Shown: piece by piece, positions 24,101 through 34,983 of the stretch
Layout: the number at the start of each line of letters is the position of its first letter
Position numbering within the stretch: position 1 is the first letter of the stretch
Source: Liolophura sinensis
Lineage: Eukaryota > Mollusca > Polyplacophora > Chitonida > Chitonidae
Length of the DNA: 64,000 nt
Direction of reading: 5' to 3'
Assembly: GCF_032854445.1 (NCBI RefSeq)
Contig: NC_088300.1
Location: 64,826,984 to 64,890,983, forward strand
Notes under the pieces: model-generated
The model's input: only the letters and a program-made list of their open reading frames with translations
Told to the model about the DNA's origin: nothing
The model's database searches: none
Translations under genes and position numbers: made by a program

Positions 24101-27100
24101 AATTCATTCAACTTCTCATAAACAAATATTGTGCTTTTATAGGACAGCTTTCACTGTTTTTCACTGTTTGCTTCCTTACATCTCCTTAGGATGACAACAT
24201 GTTGTTCTTACCAGTGTGTGTGGATGATGACCTAGAGCAGATTTCTCTGCCATTTTGTGGTGTTAAGATGCTGGATGGGCGTGGGAAGAAATACACAGCC
24301 TTGATTCCGGATTTGAGCCGAGATCTTGTTACCTGGTTAGAAAGGGGTGACCAAAGTCCTTTGTTTCCATCTCCAGAGGTAACCCCCAAAAAGTTTGAGT
24401 TTTTTTCTTTATTTTTAAAGTCATTTTCAATCAAAGCTATTTTTGACTAACACATGCCTAGCGTCAATCTGCAGGTAAAAGAAGTGTCAAGTTTTCAACT
24501 CATTTTTAGCGACAAAAGCTTTCAAACCCTTAAACATGTTGAGGTAAATTCAAAAAAACCTTTTTCAAGTTGTAGCATGCTGTGGAACTTCAGAATTCTA
24601 CGTAGGAAAATGCTCAAAATTTGTACGTTTTGTTTAAATCACTATTCCCTTTTGACTGTGGTCAAATCTAATTTTTCACATCATAATTCAAGAGGATGGC
24701 CGTATGGAAAGATAATTACCTGGTAAAGATTTAGGGCTGCCTATCCAAGCTATTTTAGGATGAACATAAATCCAATCAGAATATGTTACAGGATGAGGAA
24801 TTTGAACAACTGTCTTGGTCCAATGAAAGCCCGATAGGAATAATATTAGCATGACTATTCAGTGAAAAGAGTGACAGAAAAAAACAATGATTTCTAGTAC
24901 TTGGAAATACATGCACAAATATAAAGATCAATACATGTAACAACGGAAACATTATCTCAAATCATTGTGGAGGAATTTTTTGGGACGTTAAAGCAGATTT
25001 TTTCATGTTTACCCTAATTCTTCTAACTTTTGAGACCCCTGGTCTGCTGTTTTTAACCAATATTCATGTATCTGTAGCAGAAATAATTAGTTTTCTTTCT
25101 TTGACATGGCTAGTCCATCTAATGAACAACATACCCATATCTTCACTTTTTCAAAAAACTGGGAGAGAAATGAAATTCATTGATTTCAGCACTACTAATA
25201 TCCGTCCAAAAAATTATAAGAATTAGATATTATCCGTGATAACTTCTGTCTTGTAAGCTCATTGTTGTTTAAAAGCAGCATTCGGCATTTCTATTTGAAC
25301 CTAGCTGTTTCTCACACACATTGTTTTTGTTTTCTCTTATTTCATGGGAAATAGAAAATATTGGATGTATCTGTCGTCACAGAGGAATTCCGAAAGATGG
25401 AACTAAAACGCCATTTTGACATGACAAAGAAAACTTTACAGAAGAAATCGTTTAATCTTGATGGAATTGCCCAAGGTACAGAGCAGGATGGGATAGGCTG
25501 TGATGTCCACTTCTGTTACTCTCAAGATGACACCCGATTGGCCGCAGTGCTAAGTCAGATGATATCTGACATCATCCCAGACGTAACTGTTAGTTTTGGT
25601 GCTGGGACACCTCAGGAACGTTTTCAGAAGCTGGACACAGCTGGACGCATCGTTGTTTTCATCAGTCCGGCACTGCTCTTATCCCCTCAGCTAGTGGACG
25701 AGCTTCACATGGCTTTGTGCCGTCACAGGGTGGCCACCAAAGGGCCTCTCATCTACACCGTGCAAACTGGCCCCCTCGACCCCAAACCTGTGTTTTTACA
25801 TCTCTTACATTATAACCTCAGCTTACATGACAAGATGTGGCAAGAATTAGCTGCAAAAACTCAGGTGCTTGACAGTCACCGCACTGTGGTGATCAGAGGT
25901 GGGCTCCGGGGCTCCTACAGTTGCTCACATATGGAAACTGTAGGCTTGCGAAAAGCTTGTCTTGACTTAGCAGAAGAAATTCTACATCAAAGGTAAATGA
26001 CGTTCTGTAAATCTTCACCATTTCAGTAGAATTTATGCATACAATTGTTTTGAAAAGGATGTTAAAAATGATTAATTTGTGTCACTAAAGATGCAAGCAC
26101 TGTAAAACTATGCAAATTATATCTCTACACCCCATAGTTCTCTCAAAATGTTTCAAAATATTTGTTGCAGAGGCAGTTGAAAAGGTTTAAGAATCAGGGT
26201 ACATGTAACTCTTTTTATCTCTAGGACAGATTTTGATTAGTAGTGTTAAAAGTTAAAAATTACATTTCTCTCCACATTTTTTTATTTCAGAAAAGTAAAG
26301 ATATGGATATGTTTTTTTTTTCATAAGATGGGCTAACAATGAGAGAAAAGAGAAAGTGTGTATTTCTATTTCAGTTACATGTGTATGGGCTGTAAAAATC
26401 AGACCTGATGTCCCAAAAATTAAAAGAATTGTAAAAAAAATATAAAAGAGATACATGTACCTGCAAAATTGTTCCATTTGAACTATGTCTAAATTTAGCA
26501 TCGCTGTTGATTAAAATATGCAGTATTTTTGTGTTATGAGTGCAGTAAACAGATTACAAGAAACCTGTGTGATTTAGATATATACTTTGTTAACTCTGAG
26601 ATTGGTTGGCTGTGTTCCCTACTTGGGTTTCACGTTAAGCTACTACATATCTCTGAAAGCTAGGCAAGGAAGAATGTAACAGTTATCAGATATAGTAGGC
26701 CTATATTGGTACAGATACCAGTCATGCATTCTGAGCTATACATTTGTTTGTTATACCAGTGATCTCAAGGTTATTTGTTCATTCGAATAAGAATGTATTA
26801 AAAGTATAAATCTAATTCCTCAACCTTTTCACATATGAAAGAGCAACTTTCTGCACAGTTTATGCACGTTTAATTTGATTTTGGAGAGAAAACTGCTTGG
26901 TTGGATTAGCCAATTTTTTCCTGGAAGAAAAGTATGATTTTTTCAGTCTGCACAGAATAATGCTTTAGGAATATGCTTGAATGAACATGTCATATGCCAA
27001 AAAGTTGAAGAATTACAGTACTTGTCAGGTTTATGTGTGGAGGAACAAGAAGTGCTGATAAATCAACATTTCCATATAAGTTATCAACATTTTAAAAGTT

Positions 27101-28297
27101 ACCTATATATTGCAGATCTGGCAAGAAAACTTCTTCAGTATCCCAGAATGGAAATCTCTTGAATGTTATTCAGGTGGATTTACAACAAAGTCTCCAACCA
27201 GATAGAGAGACTTGTCCTTTGACTGAGGTATGGTTACTGGAACATTTGGGAAGACTAAAGCAAAATTATTGCCAAGAATCTAAATTCAGCTACCTAATGA
27301 TGATACTGTAAGCTTTCAGCTGCAAGTCATCTTCTTGAATAATAGCATCTATTGTTGAAATGACAGCGTAGAAGACCAATCAAATAAATAAATTGTTCAG
27401 ACGTATAATTACAGCACCAACTCACTTAAAGGATACAGAAAGCCTTTGGTTCTCTTGTTTTAATACAGAGTATAAGATGCGACTTAACATATATAAGTAC
27501 TAAAAAGTTCACAGCTTTCTTCTTGAGTTGTGGTCAGTCCAGAGCTTAAAATTAAATAGGCTGCTACATTGGCGTCAACGATGATAGCGGTCAAAACAAC
27601 TTTGTTGAAGGCGGCCATACGCGGGAAGGTCTGTCAGCAACCTGTGGATGGTCATGGGTTCCCCGAGGGCTCTACCCGGTTTCCTCCCTCCATAATGCTG
27701 GACGCCGTCGTATAAGTGAAATATTCTTGAGTATGGCGTGAGACACCAATCAAATAAATAAATAAATAAACTATGTTGAAGGAGAGCCGGAACCAGGCTT
27801 AGCCTCTCCCACAATCTCAGTATCCCAGTTTGTGTATCTTTCATCATTTTCCTTAAAACCATACTCATCGTTTTATTGTACCTTTTTATTGAGCGTTTGG
27901 AAGTACGGTGTCATTTGTGGCTATATGTCAGTGATAGGTGTCACCAGGTGTTCTTGCATGATGTCATACCAGGAAAATTGGAAATGACAGAAAACTTTTG
28001 TTTCCATACTATCTTTGGAAACTTACAACCACAAGTGTACAGTTTAGGAATGCCGTTCAGAGTATCATGATTTTTTTCATTTAAAACATCTCTCTCTTTT
28101 CTGCTTTTTCCGTAAAGGCCTTGTGGAATTGCACACCAGAGCTGAAACAAACAACAGATGTCGAGGACCGGAAATCCAAAGATGAATCTGACAGAAAAAA
28201 ATCTGATGTCAACTCAGAACGTCCATGTGTGGAATCATCGACCAAACATGGGCCGGAAAATGAGCAACTCTCAAACTGTAGGCCTATTAAACATTGA
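15127..28297 (+). CDS. Macro-like domain plus three TIR domains, 830-aa protein
   Basis: Thirteen coding exons: 15127-15265, 16207-16381, 16945-17068, 18447-18644, 19194-19378, 19986-20159, 21321-21470, 22126-22217, 23660-23796, 24190-24378, 25355-25992, 27116-27227, 28118-28297. They total 2493 nt with every phase matching, ending in TGA. Residues 1-212 form a divergent macro-like domain: G-D-I-T at 26-29, VDIIVVSAFPGDY at 37-49, and I-T-P-L-L-A-T-G near 137-144. TIR1 is ~217-340 (YDIYLSYS), TIR2 ~372-515 (YDVFISYS, then G-M-S-W-Q), TIR3 ~570-733 (CDVHFCYS). A charged, low-complexity tail of about 100 residues ends the protein. No signal peptide or membrane segment is seen, so it is probably cytosolic. 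TIR domains act as adaptors or as NAD+-cleaving enzymes; macro domains bind ADP-ribose compounds. At the helix position of the catalytic Glu, TIR1 has Gln292 while TIR2 and TIR3 have Glu447 and Glu637. A role in innate immunity or NAD signalling is inference. The 22126-22217 donor (gcgg|gtctgt) is the weakest junction. Confidence 0.85.
16498..16735 (+). mobile_element. SINE in macro-TIR intron 2
   Basis: Head (gtggccaaaatggttagcatacc), B box (gagttcaagtct), body (ctgcggatgtgtgtgggtttcc) and a truncated tail (cgtcatataagtgaaatgttcttgagta). Confidence 0.8.
17068..17860 (+). repeat. Degenerate ~40-bp tandem array in macro-TIR intron 3
   Basis: Starting at the exon 3 donor, a unit like acaggtatgatttggtctaagcagatatggtttggtccgt is repeated about 18-20 times with drift. 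Nearly every unit contains CAGGTATG, a good 5' splice-site match, and taagcag, which resembles an acceptor end. Confidence 0.85.
18148..18215 (+). repeat. 33-bp direct duplication
   Basis: The unit tcctcctgcaggatttagtcaggaggtt occurs twice with a third partial start. It contains the small inverted repeat cctcctg...caggagg. Confidence 0.85.
19450..19560 (+). mobile_element. SINE fragment
   Basis: The part around the B box and body start (gattagcatgctaacgtagc, gtgagttcagg, gggaaggtctttggcaac) in degenerate form. Confidence 0.5.
19605..19905 (+). mobile_element. Second SINE family, plus copy
   Basis: A tRNA-like head (ggtgatctaatgattagagtg, gggatcaaacccggg) leads into a body unlike the main family (ggtgctcagcactgagaggtg, gtcatgtctggtgtcc, catgatacttcagtggtgg) and ends in ttcattcattgg. 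An inverted copy lies at about 37900-38140, which shows it is a repeat. Confidence 0.7.
20390..21303 (+). repeat. 21-bp minisatellite, ~43 copies, in macro-TIR intron 6
   Basis: The unit catccaacatacccatgtat(c/g) repeats head to tail across the intron separating the exon ending TIR1 (to 20159) from the exon opening TIR2 (from 21321). Since 21 is a multiple of three, long ORFs appear in several frames on both strands. They are products of the repeat, not genes. Unit variants (tatcc/tgccc) alternate irregularly. Confidence 0.95.
25012..25230 (+). mobile_element. MITE copy 1 (ends taccctaattcttctaa)
   Basis: It starts with accctaattcttctaa and ends with the inverted form (aaaattataagaattag). 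The interior (gacccctggtctgctgttttt, tctgtagcag, catctaatgaacaacatacccatatc) is shared with copies near 26240-26440, 40131-40350 and 55637-55863. Confidence 0.75.
26240..26440 (-). mobile_element. MITE copy 2, inverted
   Basis: It reads as the reverse of copy 1: cagaaaagtaaagatatggatatg..., then gggctgtaaaaatcagacctgatgtcccaaaaattaaaagaatt. Its ends are more decayed. Confidence 0.65.
27600..27770 (+). mobile_element. SINE, 3' two thirds
   Basis: Body (cgggaaggtctgtcagcaacctgtggatgg, ccataatgctggacgccgtcg) and an intact tail (tataagtgaaatattcttgagtatggcg...caatcaaataaataaataa). It lies in the last intron of the macro-TIR gene. Confidence 0.85.
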
Positions 28298-29520
28298 CAA
28301 GGGGCAAATAAGCGATGAACCATCCATGACAAGAGACACAGTTCCAGCTCAGGGAGAGGACATAAACAGTGATATCTGCTGGAAAAAAAAGTTCATATTC
28401 CTGTGTGTTGGTTTAGTACGTGGATTAATATGCAGCTGTGGGGTTAGAGTTTTGATGAAAAGAATGGCGTTCCAGTGTAAAATGGCACCGCTCCTATACG
28501 GAACTGTAGGGTTTACTTACCTTTTCTTATCTTTTAACGTAGCATTATTGGTATTTAGGTTAAACTACCAACAGATTCTTGTTATTTTTGCAGTACATGT
28601 ATTTGACAAGCAAACCCATCCAAGAACATAATTTGTAAGAATAATCAAATCTTGTGTACGTAGTTTTCCAAATTGTATATACCACCACGTGTTAAAATTG
28701 ACAGATTGATCCTACCGTTCCATAAAACGATGATGTGACGTCACAAAGGAACGTCACTCTGTTGCAGTAAGGTCGCATCTCGAAATGTGCATGTTCACCA
28801 CAGTGCCAACCCGAGTGCCTCATTGTCTGGGTCACTTGTGAAGCTTAAGTGAAAACATAACTAAGTTAACAATTAGTATGACCACTTGCCAAGGCATTAC
28901 TAGTAGAATGCACGTATCTCTGATTTGCATGTACCTTGAATATCAGTAGTGACACATATTAGCATGGTGCAGGGGAAATAGAACCTACAAGTGTCATTGG
29001 GTCAAGTGTCCAATTAGGAGCGTGTCCAATAAAGTTGGGCTGAAAGAGGCCCTCTCAAAAGCCATTCCATCCATTGACAATCCCCACCTGTACCCACCCT
29101 ATTCTCTGCTGCCATAATTGTACATTCACAGAATCTCATGTGTTTAATGTACAGTAAGTGTTGTTAGAATTCTCAGTGGAATTATTCCTTTGCAAAAGTC
29201 TTGCAGATATGTCACCTAGAGCACCTTGTTCTTGTTCCTAAACGGTGATAACTCTTTGATATTACATTTCGTGAGTGCATGTAATAAGGGGCCACCTTTG
29301 GCTGCGTAACATACAAATACGGGTAAATTTTGTTGATTATAATTCTTTTGTTCATTATAATACATTAAACATGTGTAGCCAATTAGTGCTAAAAGTGAAC
29401 AGTTCAGTCATTTTCGTGTACCAAATTTTTTTATCAAAGTGTGAAAATGTTGTAAATTTAATTTAAGATAAAATTTAATTTAATACTTTAAAACAAATAA
29501 ATCAAGTAATGAATAAAGCA
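28298..29520 (+). other. Probable 3' UTR of the macro-TIR gene
   Basis: After the TGA at 28295-28297 no further coding exon is seen. Candidate poly(A) signals AATAAA lie at 29028-29033 and near 29512. An ORF in another frame (28158-28631) overlaps the last exon and looks like a shadow. The true mRNA end is not determined. Confidence 0.4.
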
Positions 29521-29552
29521 TATGTTTTTTTTTTAAGTTATATGATTATTAT

Positions 29553-29691
29553 AGGCCCAATTTGGTGTAACTGGTTCCAGTATGTTTTTTCGAAACTTTT
29601 TTCGTTTGAAAAGTTTGAAGTTTGAAATTTCTTAAAGCTGCAGAATTTAGGAGAAAAATTATGAAAGAAACAGTTTTGTGAAAGTGGGCCC
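29553..29691. mobile_element. Palindromic MITE-like element
   Basis: The ends ggcccaatttggtgtaactgg and gttttgtgaaagtgggccc are roughly inverted, with internal dyads (cgaaacttttttcgtttgaaaag). No coding capacity. Confidence 0.4.
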
Positions 29692-30500
29692 GTTGGCCAG
29701 CCGACTGCAACAACATATATATATATAAATATGTAGTTGCAAATTGTACAACTGCTGATGTATTTTGAGTACAGTTTTGAACTCATGGCCTTTTCAAGGA
29801 ATGTAAATTTATGTGTAATATTTTATAAATTCATTGTCGTACACATATTCTGTTAAAGGCTAATGTTGAGAAAAAGATCAAATGGAACAAATCAAATTCA
29901 TTACAATACAGTAATACCAAACCTATATTTAAAGATCTTTTACATATTTTTGGATTAACTTTATATTTACATGTATATTTGCTGATATCTCTAAGGATAA
30001 TGACAGCATTTTATCAAATGAAATCTTGTGATAAAACTATTTAATGTAAACAGTGTAGTGATCTACATGTATATTGTACAAAGGGTTTTTTCATACACGA
30101 TCTCTGATAACACTTTTTTAACATTTTTTGTGGTACAAAATGTAAATAATTTACATTAAACATAAGGTATGTGTTGAGCTTTTACATAGTTACCATTGAA
30201 GTGTATTCTTGTATTGAGGATTGACACTGCACTTTTTATCTCTTTTGTGTGCATGAAGCATTTATAGGATAACAATCTTTGTGCTTTGAAATGTTTAATT
30301 TCTAGGATTCATGTTCTCTCACCTCTCTCCCTCGAACTAAATACCATCACTTAATTTCTCTGTCCTTGTGCAAATCTCAATTAATTACCACTGATCAGAA
30401 ATCTGTGAAACATTCACTGATTGTCAGACTGAATTACATGTCCAATGTCAAATTTGTTCTTATTTCTACTTTTCCCCTAGATTTTCATGGCAACACAACT

Positions 30501-30504
<4 letters not shown>

Positions 30505-30540
<36 letters not shown>
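30505..30540 (+). repeat. TA/TG dinucleotide microsatellite
   Basis: tgtgta(ta)n followed by tgtgtgc, about 13 TA units. Confidence 0.95.
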
Positions 30541-31119
30541 CACAGCTGTCAGGTTTGCTTTTTAACCTTTTCAACAGTTCCATGTGTTTTCTATGAAAAC
30601 ATGACCCTGTTTTACATGGTATGTGTCTATATATGTACATATACACCAAGGTTGTTCCTAATCTTGACATGGCAATGAAATACATGAGATGTTGCATTGA
30701 TAGGAACACATAGATAGCAGGAGAGGTGGGAATATGTACTTTAGCAAAATATTGAATTGTTTAATTTAGTGTTTATTCTTATATTGTTATTGTATCTCCT
30801 TTCATCTCCTATAATTCATATCACTTACTGTTTATATCTTTTCTTGTGGATGTAATTGTTAATCCAACAGCTGATTATTCATTACCTGATATTAATTGTT
30901 TGTATATTTATCCAGACTTGTTACCATTCTTCTACAATGTCTGACTATAAGCAGTAAAATACAGACCATGATTTCTTGTTACGTTTTTTTTTATATGATT
31001 TAACTTGCCAGATACATGTACATGCTGGCTAGTACTTGTAGAGCCAGAGTGTTCACAGGGGGTGGCTACAAAGTGTAAAGGCCACAGGCGGTCAAATCCA
31101 GGGGTTAACCTTATATACT

Positions 31120-31380
31120 TATTAATTTGATTGGTGTTTTATGCTGTACTCAAGAATATTTCATTTATACGACAGCAGCCAGCATTATGGTGGGAGGAAA
31201 CCAGGTAGAGCCTGGGGGAAACCCATGACTATCAGCAAGTTGTTGAAGACCTTCCCATATATGGCCAGAGAGGAAGCCTGCATGAGCTTGACCTGAATTC
31301 ACAGTGACCGCATTGGTGAGAGGCTCCTGGGTCATTGTGCCGCGCTGACATGCTAATCGTCTCTGCCAAAGTGGCCCCCT
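31120..31380 (-). mobile_element. SINE, nearly full length, minus strand
   Basis: It begins with the inverted tail (aatttgattggtgttttatgctgtactcaagaatatttcat) and ends with the inverted head (gaggctcctgggtcattgtgccgcgctgacatgctaatcg). Confidence 0.85.
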
Positions 31381-31439
31381 AAGCCTTATATATAATACCC
31401 TACATATATACCAGCCTCCTACATGTGTATTCAGTGTAT

Positions 31440-31690
31440 GAAGTACTGGTATACATTTCTTGTATATTTGTAGGAATCTGGCATTCTTCTTGTATATATG
31501 TAGGAGTCTGGCATACTTCTTATATATATGTAGGAGTCTGGCATACTTCTTATGTATATGTAGGAATTTGGCATACTTCTTATGTATATGTAGGAGTCTG
31601 GCATACTTCTTATGTATATGTAGGAGTCTGGCATACTTTTTATGTATATGTAGGAGTGGCATACTTATTATATATATGTAGGAGTCTGGT
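31440..31690 (+). repeat. 30-bp tandem array, ~8 copies
   Basis: The unit gtaggagtctggcatacttcttatgtatat repeats with few changes. It produces ORFs in several frames because 30 is divisible by three; these are not genes. Confidence 0.93.
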
Positions 31691-31789
31691 ATATGGCATA
31701 CATGTATATAACTTGAAGATAATACAAACAAAAGTTATTGAGATATTCACTGTTTTTTTATGACCAATAACGATCGATAGTGTGCCATG

Positions 31790-31925
31790 AATTCGGTGTT
31801 TCACGCCATACTCCAAAATATTTCACTTATACAATGGCGGTCAGCATTATGGTGGGAGGAAACCCGGCAGAGCTCGGGGGAAACCCACAACCATCTGCAG
31901 GTTGCTGACTGACCTTCCCATGTAC
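31790..31925 (-). mobile_element. SINE, 3' half, minus strand
   Basis: Inverted tail (tcggtgtttcacgccatactccaaaatatttcacttatac) and body (ggtgggaggaaacccggcagagctcgggggaaaccc), ending at ccttcccatgtacg. Confidence 0.8.
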
Positions 31926-32394
31926 GTCCTCACCATCAATGACTGATGCACATGTTAATTTTATTTTACAAGTTAGATGGCCACATCATTTTCATTTTGT
32001 GTTTTACCAGCAAGCCCAAAAAAATCTCAAAATGGAATTAAGTAGGCCTAAAACTGAAAATTCACTTTTCTATTTTGTCTGATTTTAAGGTTTTTATTAA
32101 TTTTCTGAACAGGAAAAATTCCAAGGACACTCCATCCTTTCTAAATATTAGATGATTTTCAAGTTTTATTTAAAATTATATTTATACCCTCCTCCAACAT
32201 TAAAAAAAAGATTAAACTGGTAAACTGGTGTGGCCTTACCAATGCTAGGCGTATAAAAAATAAAATACATGCATGTGATGCATCAGTGATGTACAATTTG
32301 ATAGACTGATTTTAACTGATGCTATTAAAATCTGAGGTGACTTCACAAAGACACATCGTCTTGTAGTGTGACTGTGAACTGCGGGATAATTGGT

Positions 32395-32522
32395 TGCCTC
32401 TGGCTGGTTCCCTTCTAAGCTGGTGCCCTCCTCCTAAGGTTAGGGAACCATCCCAGCAGGCCAAATCAACCCGCGCCCCCTGGTGGAGAACAGCCAAGGT
32501 GACTGCGCAGACGTGCTCGAGC
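32395..32522 (+). promoter_or_regulatory. First exon/promoter of the NDUFB1 transcription unit, with CTCF-like site
   Basis: A GC- and CpG-rich patch ends in a consensus donor (cgagc|gtaagt, exon end 32522). The next downstream acceptors on this strand that lead to credible ORFs are before 34978 and 36552. Within it, 32473-32486 read on the minus strand is CCACCAGGGGGCGC, identical to the 14-base CTCF core. The transcription start is not visible. Confidence 0.55.
32473..32486 (-). promoter_or_regulatory. CTCF-type binding motif
   Basis: The minus strand reads CCACCAGGGGGCGC, an exact match to the canonical CTCF core. An exact 14-mer is not expected by chance in 64 kb. CTCF and its motif are conserved across bilaterians. 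Occupancy is not known. Confidence 0.6.
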
Positions 32523-32889
32523 GTAAGTATATTCCGTCTGCATACATATTTTGCCAAGCGTGATAATCGTTTGCTAAATCCTTAGTTTTTTGCTGCTGTG
32601 AATTACCGAGTGCAATATCACTCCCTCCTAGCAGGACTGACTATATTCGTGTTCCACCAAACTGTGGTAGACGGTAACTCTGCATGTTGTTGTTGTTGTA
32701 CATGTGATGTTTACATAAATCTGGTTGTGATTGTGTTATTGTGAGTGCTTACATAAACTGCTTAGAAATCATAATCTAAAGACCTTCCCATGTATTGTTT
32801 TCTGTTAAATTGGGTTTGTAAATACCTCTGATTTGGAGTCAACCATTGATGAAATTCACTAAACGTCACTTTATAAGAGTTTACTATCC

Positions 32890-33545
32890 TGTCAGTGTCA
32901 CACAGGAGCTTCTATCTACCCCTAGTCTAGTCCATGTCGTTTGACTCGGTGTGCTGTTTTAAAATTCTGCATTCTTGGTAACACCGAGTCCATCGCCACC
33001 TCTCAAACAAATCGCTGCACATCTGTGCACCCCAGTTCAAATGGGCAGATTTCAGTGAAGTCTCCGCTGACAGCACAAAAAATACATGTTTTTTTTTATG
33101 CCTTTGTGGTTTGAATTACGAAGATTGAAATTCTTTTTGCAAATGGTAATGGAAATATAATAGTTTTCTCGAGGATTTCAATGCCAGAACTCAGTTGCAT
33201 GTTAAGCCCAGAAGTAGGTCACATGACACTGTATCCTTGGTGCTGCCAAAGTTCTAGCAGTCAGTGTGACCACCAGGCACAAAGGAAGTGAGTTGGACTA
33301 CGGTAAGTTGGAAGGAGATGGGAGTTTGAAATCTGCTCCATGGTTTTTGAGGGGCGTTGATAGACTCGGTGTTCGATGAATGTCAGAATTTTAAAACAGT
33401 ACATTAAGTCTATTTAGATGTACTACCCCTAGTCCAACCTTGTCTCTCCAGACATAACACATGGCACATGTACAGTATGTGTGGAGAGACGAGATGGGAC
33501 CAGGGGTAGATAAAAGCTCCGATGTCCTGCCAGTGTCAGTTATTG
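32890..33545. mobile_element. Foldback element with inverted ends
   Basis: The left end (gtcagtgtcacacaggagcttctatctacccctagtc ... ttgactcggtgt ... ttttaaaattctg) recurs inverted at the right end (cagaattttaaaac ... ccaggggtagataaaagctccgatgtcctgccagtgtca), with gactcggtgt on both sides. No transposase ORF. It lies in the first intron of the NDUFB1 unit. Confidence 0.65.
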
Positions 33546-34983
33546 GGCTCTCTTTGCTCTGAACCCAACTTACATAGTAGACCTTATGGTATAAAATAGT
33601 GAACAAGAAAAAATATATTCTTAATTGATTCATAGACTTGTGGAGTTGCTTTTTAGTTGCTCTGAGCTATTATCAGCATTCAGCCTCTGTAGTCATGTGA
33701 GGTCAAGTGTGGAGACTACAGCAGGTGTAAGTGAAGCAATTTAACCCAGGAAAGATATATCTTAAACAAGATTTGACCTCAAGAAAATCAAAGCATGTGT
33801 GTCAGAAAAAGTATTCAGGATATGTCTGGCCTTCAAATATAATATTTTCAGACCCCTGTAGTACATAAAATTACTTTAAGAATCAGCAAAAATCAGTTGT
33901 TTGCCCATTTAGTTCCATGTTATTTATCATCTATATTGCTCTTCACAAAGAACTCAGATGCCCCAAAGTATGAATTGGAAAATTCTGTATATAAAGCCTC
34001 GGGCCACAAACATTTATTTTAATTTCTCATGGTCTTTGGCTAAACTATTTGTCATAACATGATGTTACAGAGAAGGAGCATTTAAAATGTTAGCATTTGG
34101 AATTATTCAGTGAGCTAAATGTTTTTCCTCATTCATTTTTCTTTTTTTTTTTTAGTTCTGATATTTACCTAATTCAGCAAACTTGTCAGTTGATCCACCT
34201 GAGCCATAAAAAGCAAAATAAAGCAATAAAGTTTAAATTGTTGAACTAACATTTTTCAGGTTGGCTGATGCACATGTGAATGTGTGATATAAAACATAAA
34301 AAATAAGTATTTGTCTTGTTAAACCACATTTAGAATACAAGATACACTTGGGCAAGCTAAAGTCACAAGGTGAAAGTCAGAATAAAACAAGTAAGGAGGA
34401 AAGACATAGTCCATTGAATTACAGTTGGACAGGCTTGTATGTATGCTAAGGTATGTTTGAGAATTTTTTTCTAAATAATCCGAGGGGGTCACTACAACAG
34501 CCTCCTGAAATGACGCCCAAAAATAATGTCGAAAGTGACAGCAAACCCCAAACAAACATGCAAGCCTTGAATATTATGGTTCCCCCAGGACTGTGATATC
34601 AAAGTTACACTCCTCTCCCCTCCCCCAAGACCTTAAAAGAGGAAGTTGTAACTTCTTCGCTTGGGATTCAGCATGAAGGGGATAGTGCAATGACTGGTTG
34701 ACCCGTATCAGCTTAATGGCTCGGGCGGGGCAGCCTACTTGCCTTTGGTAGGGCATCTCATAGAAGCAGCACTAGATAACAGAGAGGTGGAAATCCGTCC
34801 TGCAACAAGGAGGCACATTACATGCACTCTAAGGATTCCTTCATCGTCGTATGACTGAAAAATTGTTAAGTACGGTGTTAAACCCCAGGCACTCAATCAC
34901 TCACTCTCCCCTCCCCTGTTTGGTGGCCTGATGATGTTGACATGTCAGTTTCTAACTCCATCTATTTGATCTTTCAGTGTCGT

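Larger units (their letters stand above)
29520..32390. other. Intergenic DNA between the macro-TIR gene and NDUFB1 locus
   Basis: No coding exon was recognised. It contains a palindromic MITE-like element (29553-29691), a TA/TG microsatellite (30505-30540), two minus-strand SINEs and a 30-bp tandem array (31440-31690), listed separately. The rest is AT-rich unique-looking sequence. Confidence 0.5.

Noticed and set aside
28158-28631. 157-aa ORF after the macro-TIR gene with a hydrophobic C-terminal half
   Set aside because: It overlaps the last coding exon in another frame and shows no family resemblance. It is probably a 3' UTR shadow.
31165-31763. ORFs of 188 and 112 aa with repetitive Tyr/Ile/His sequence
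   Set aside because: These are translations of the 30-bp tandem array and of an inverted SINE.
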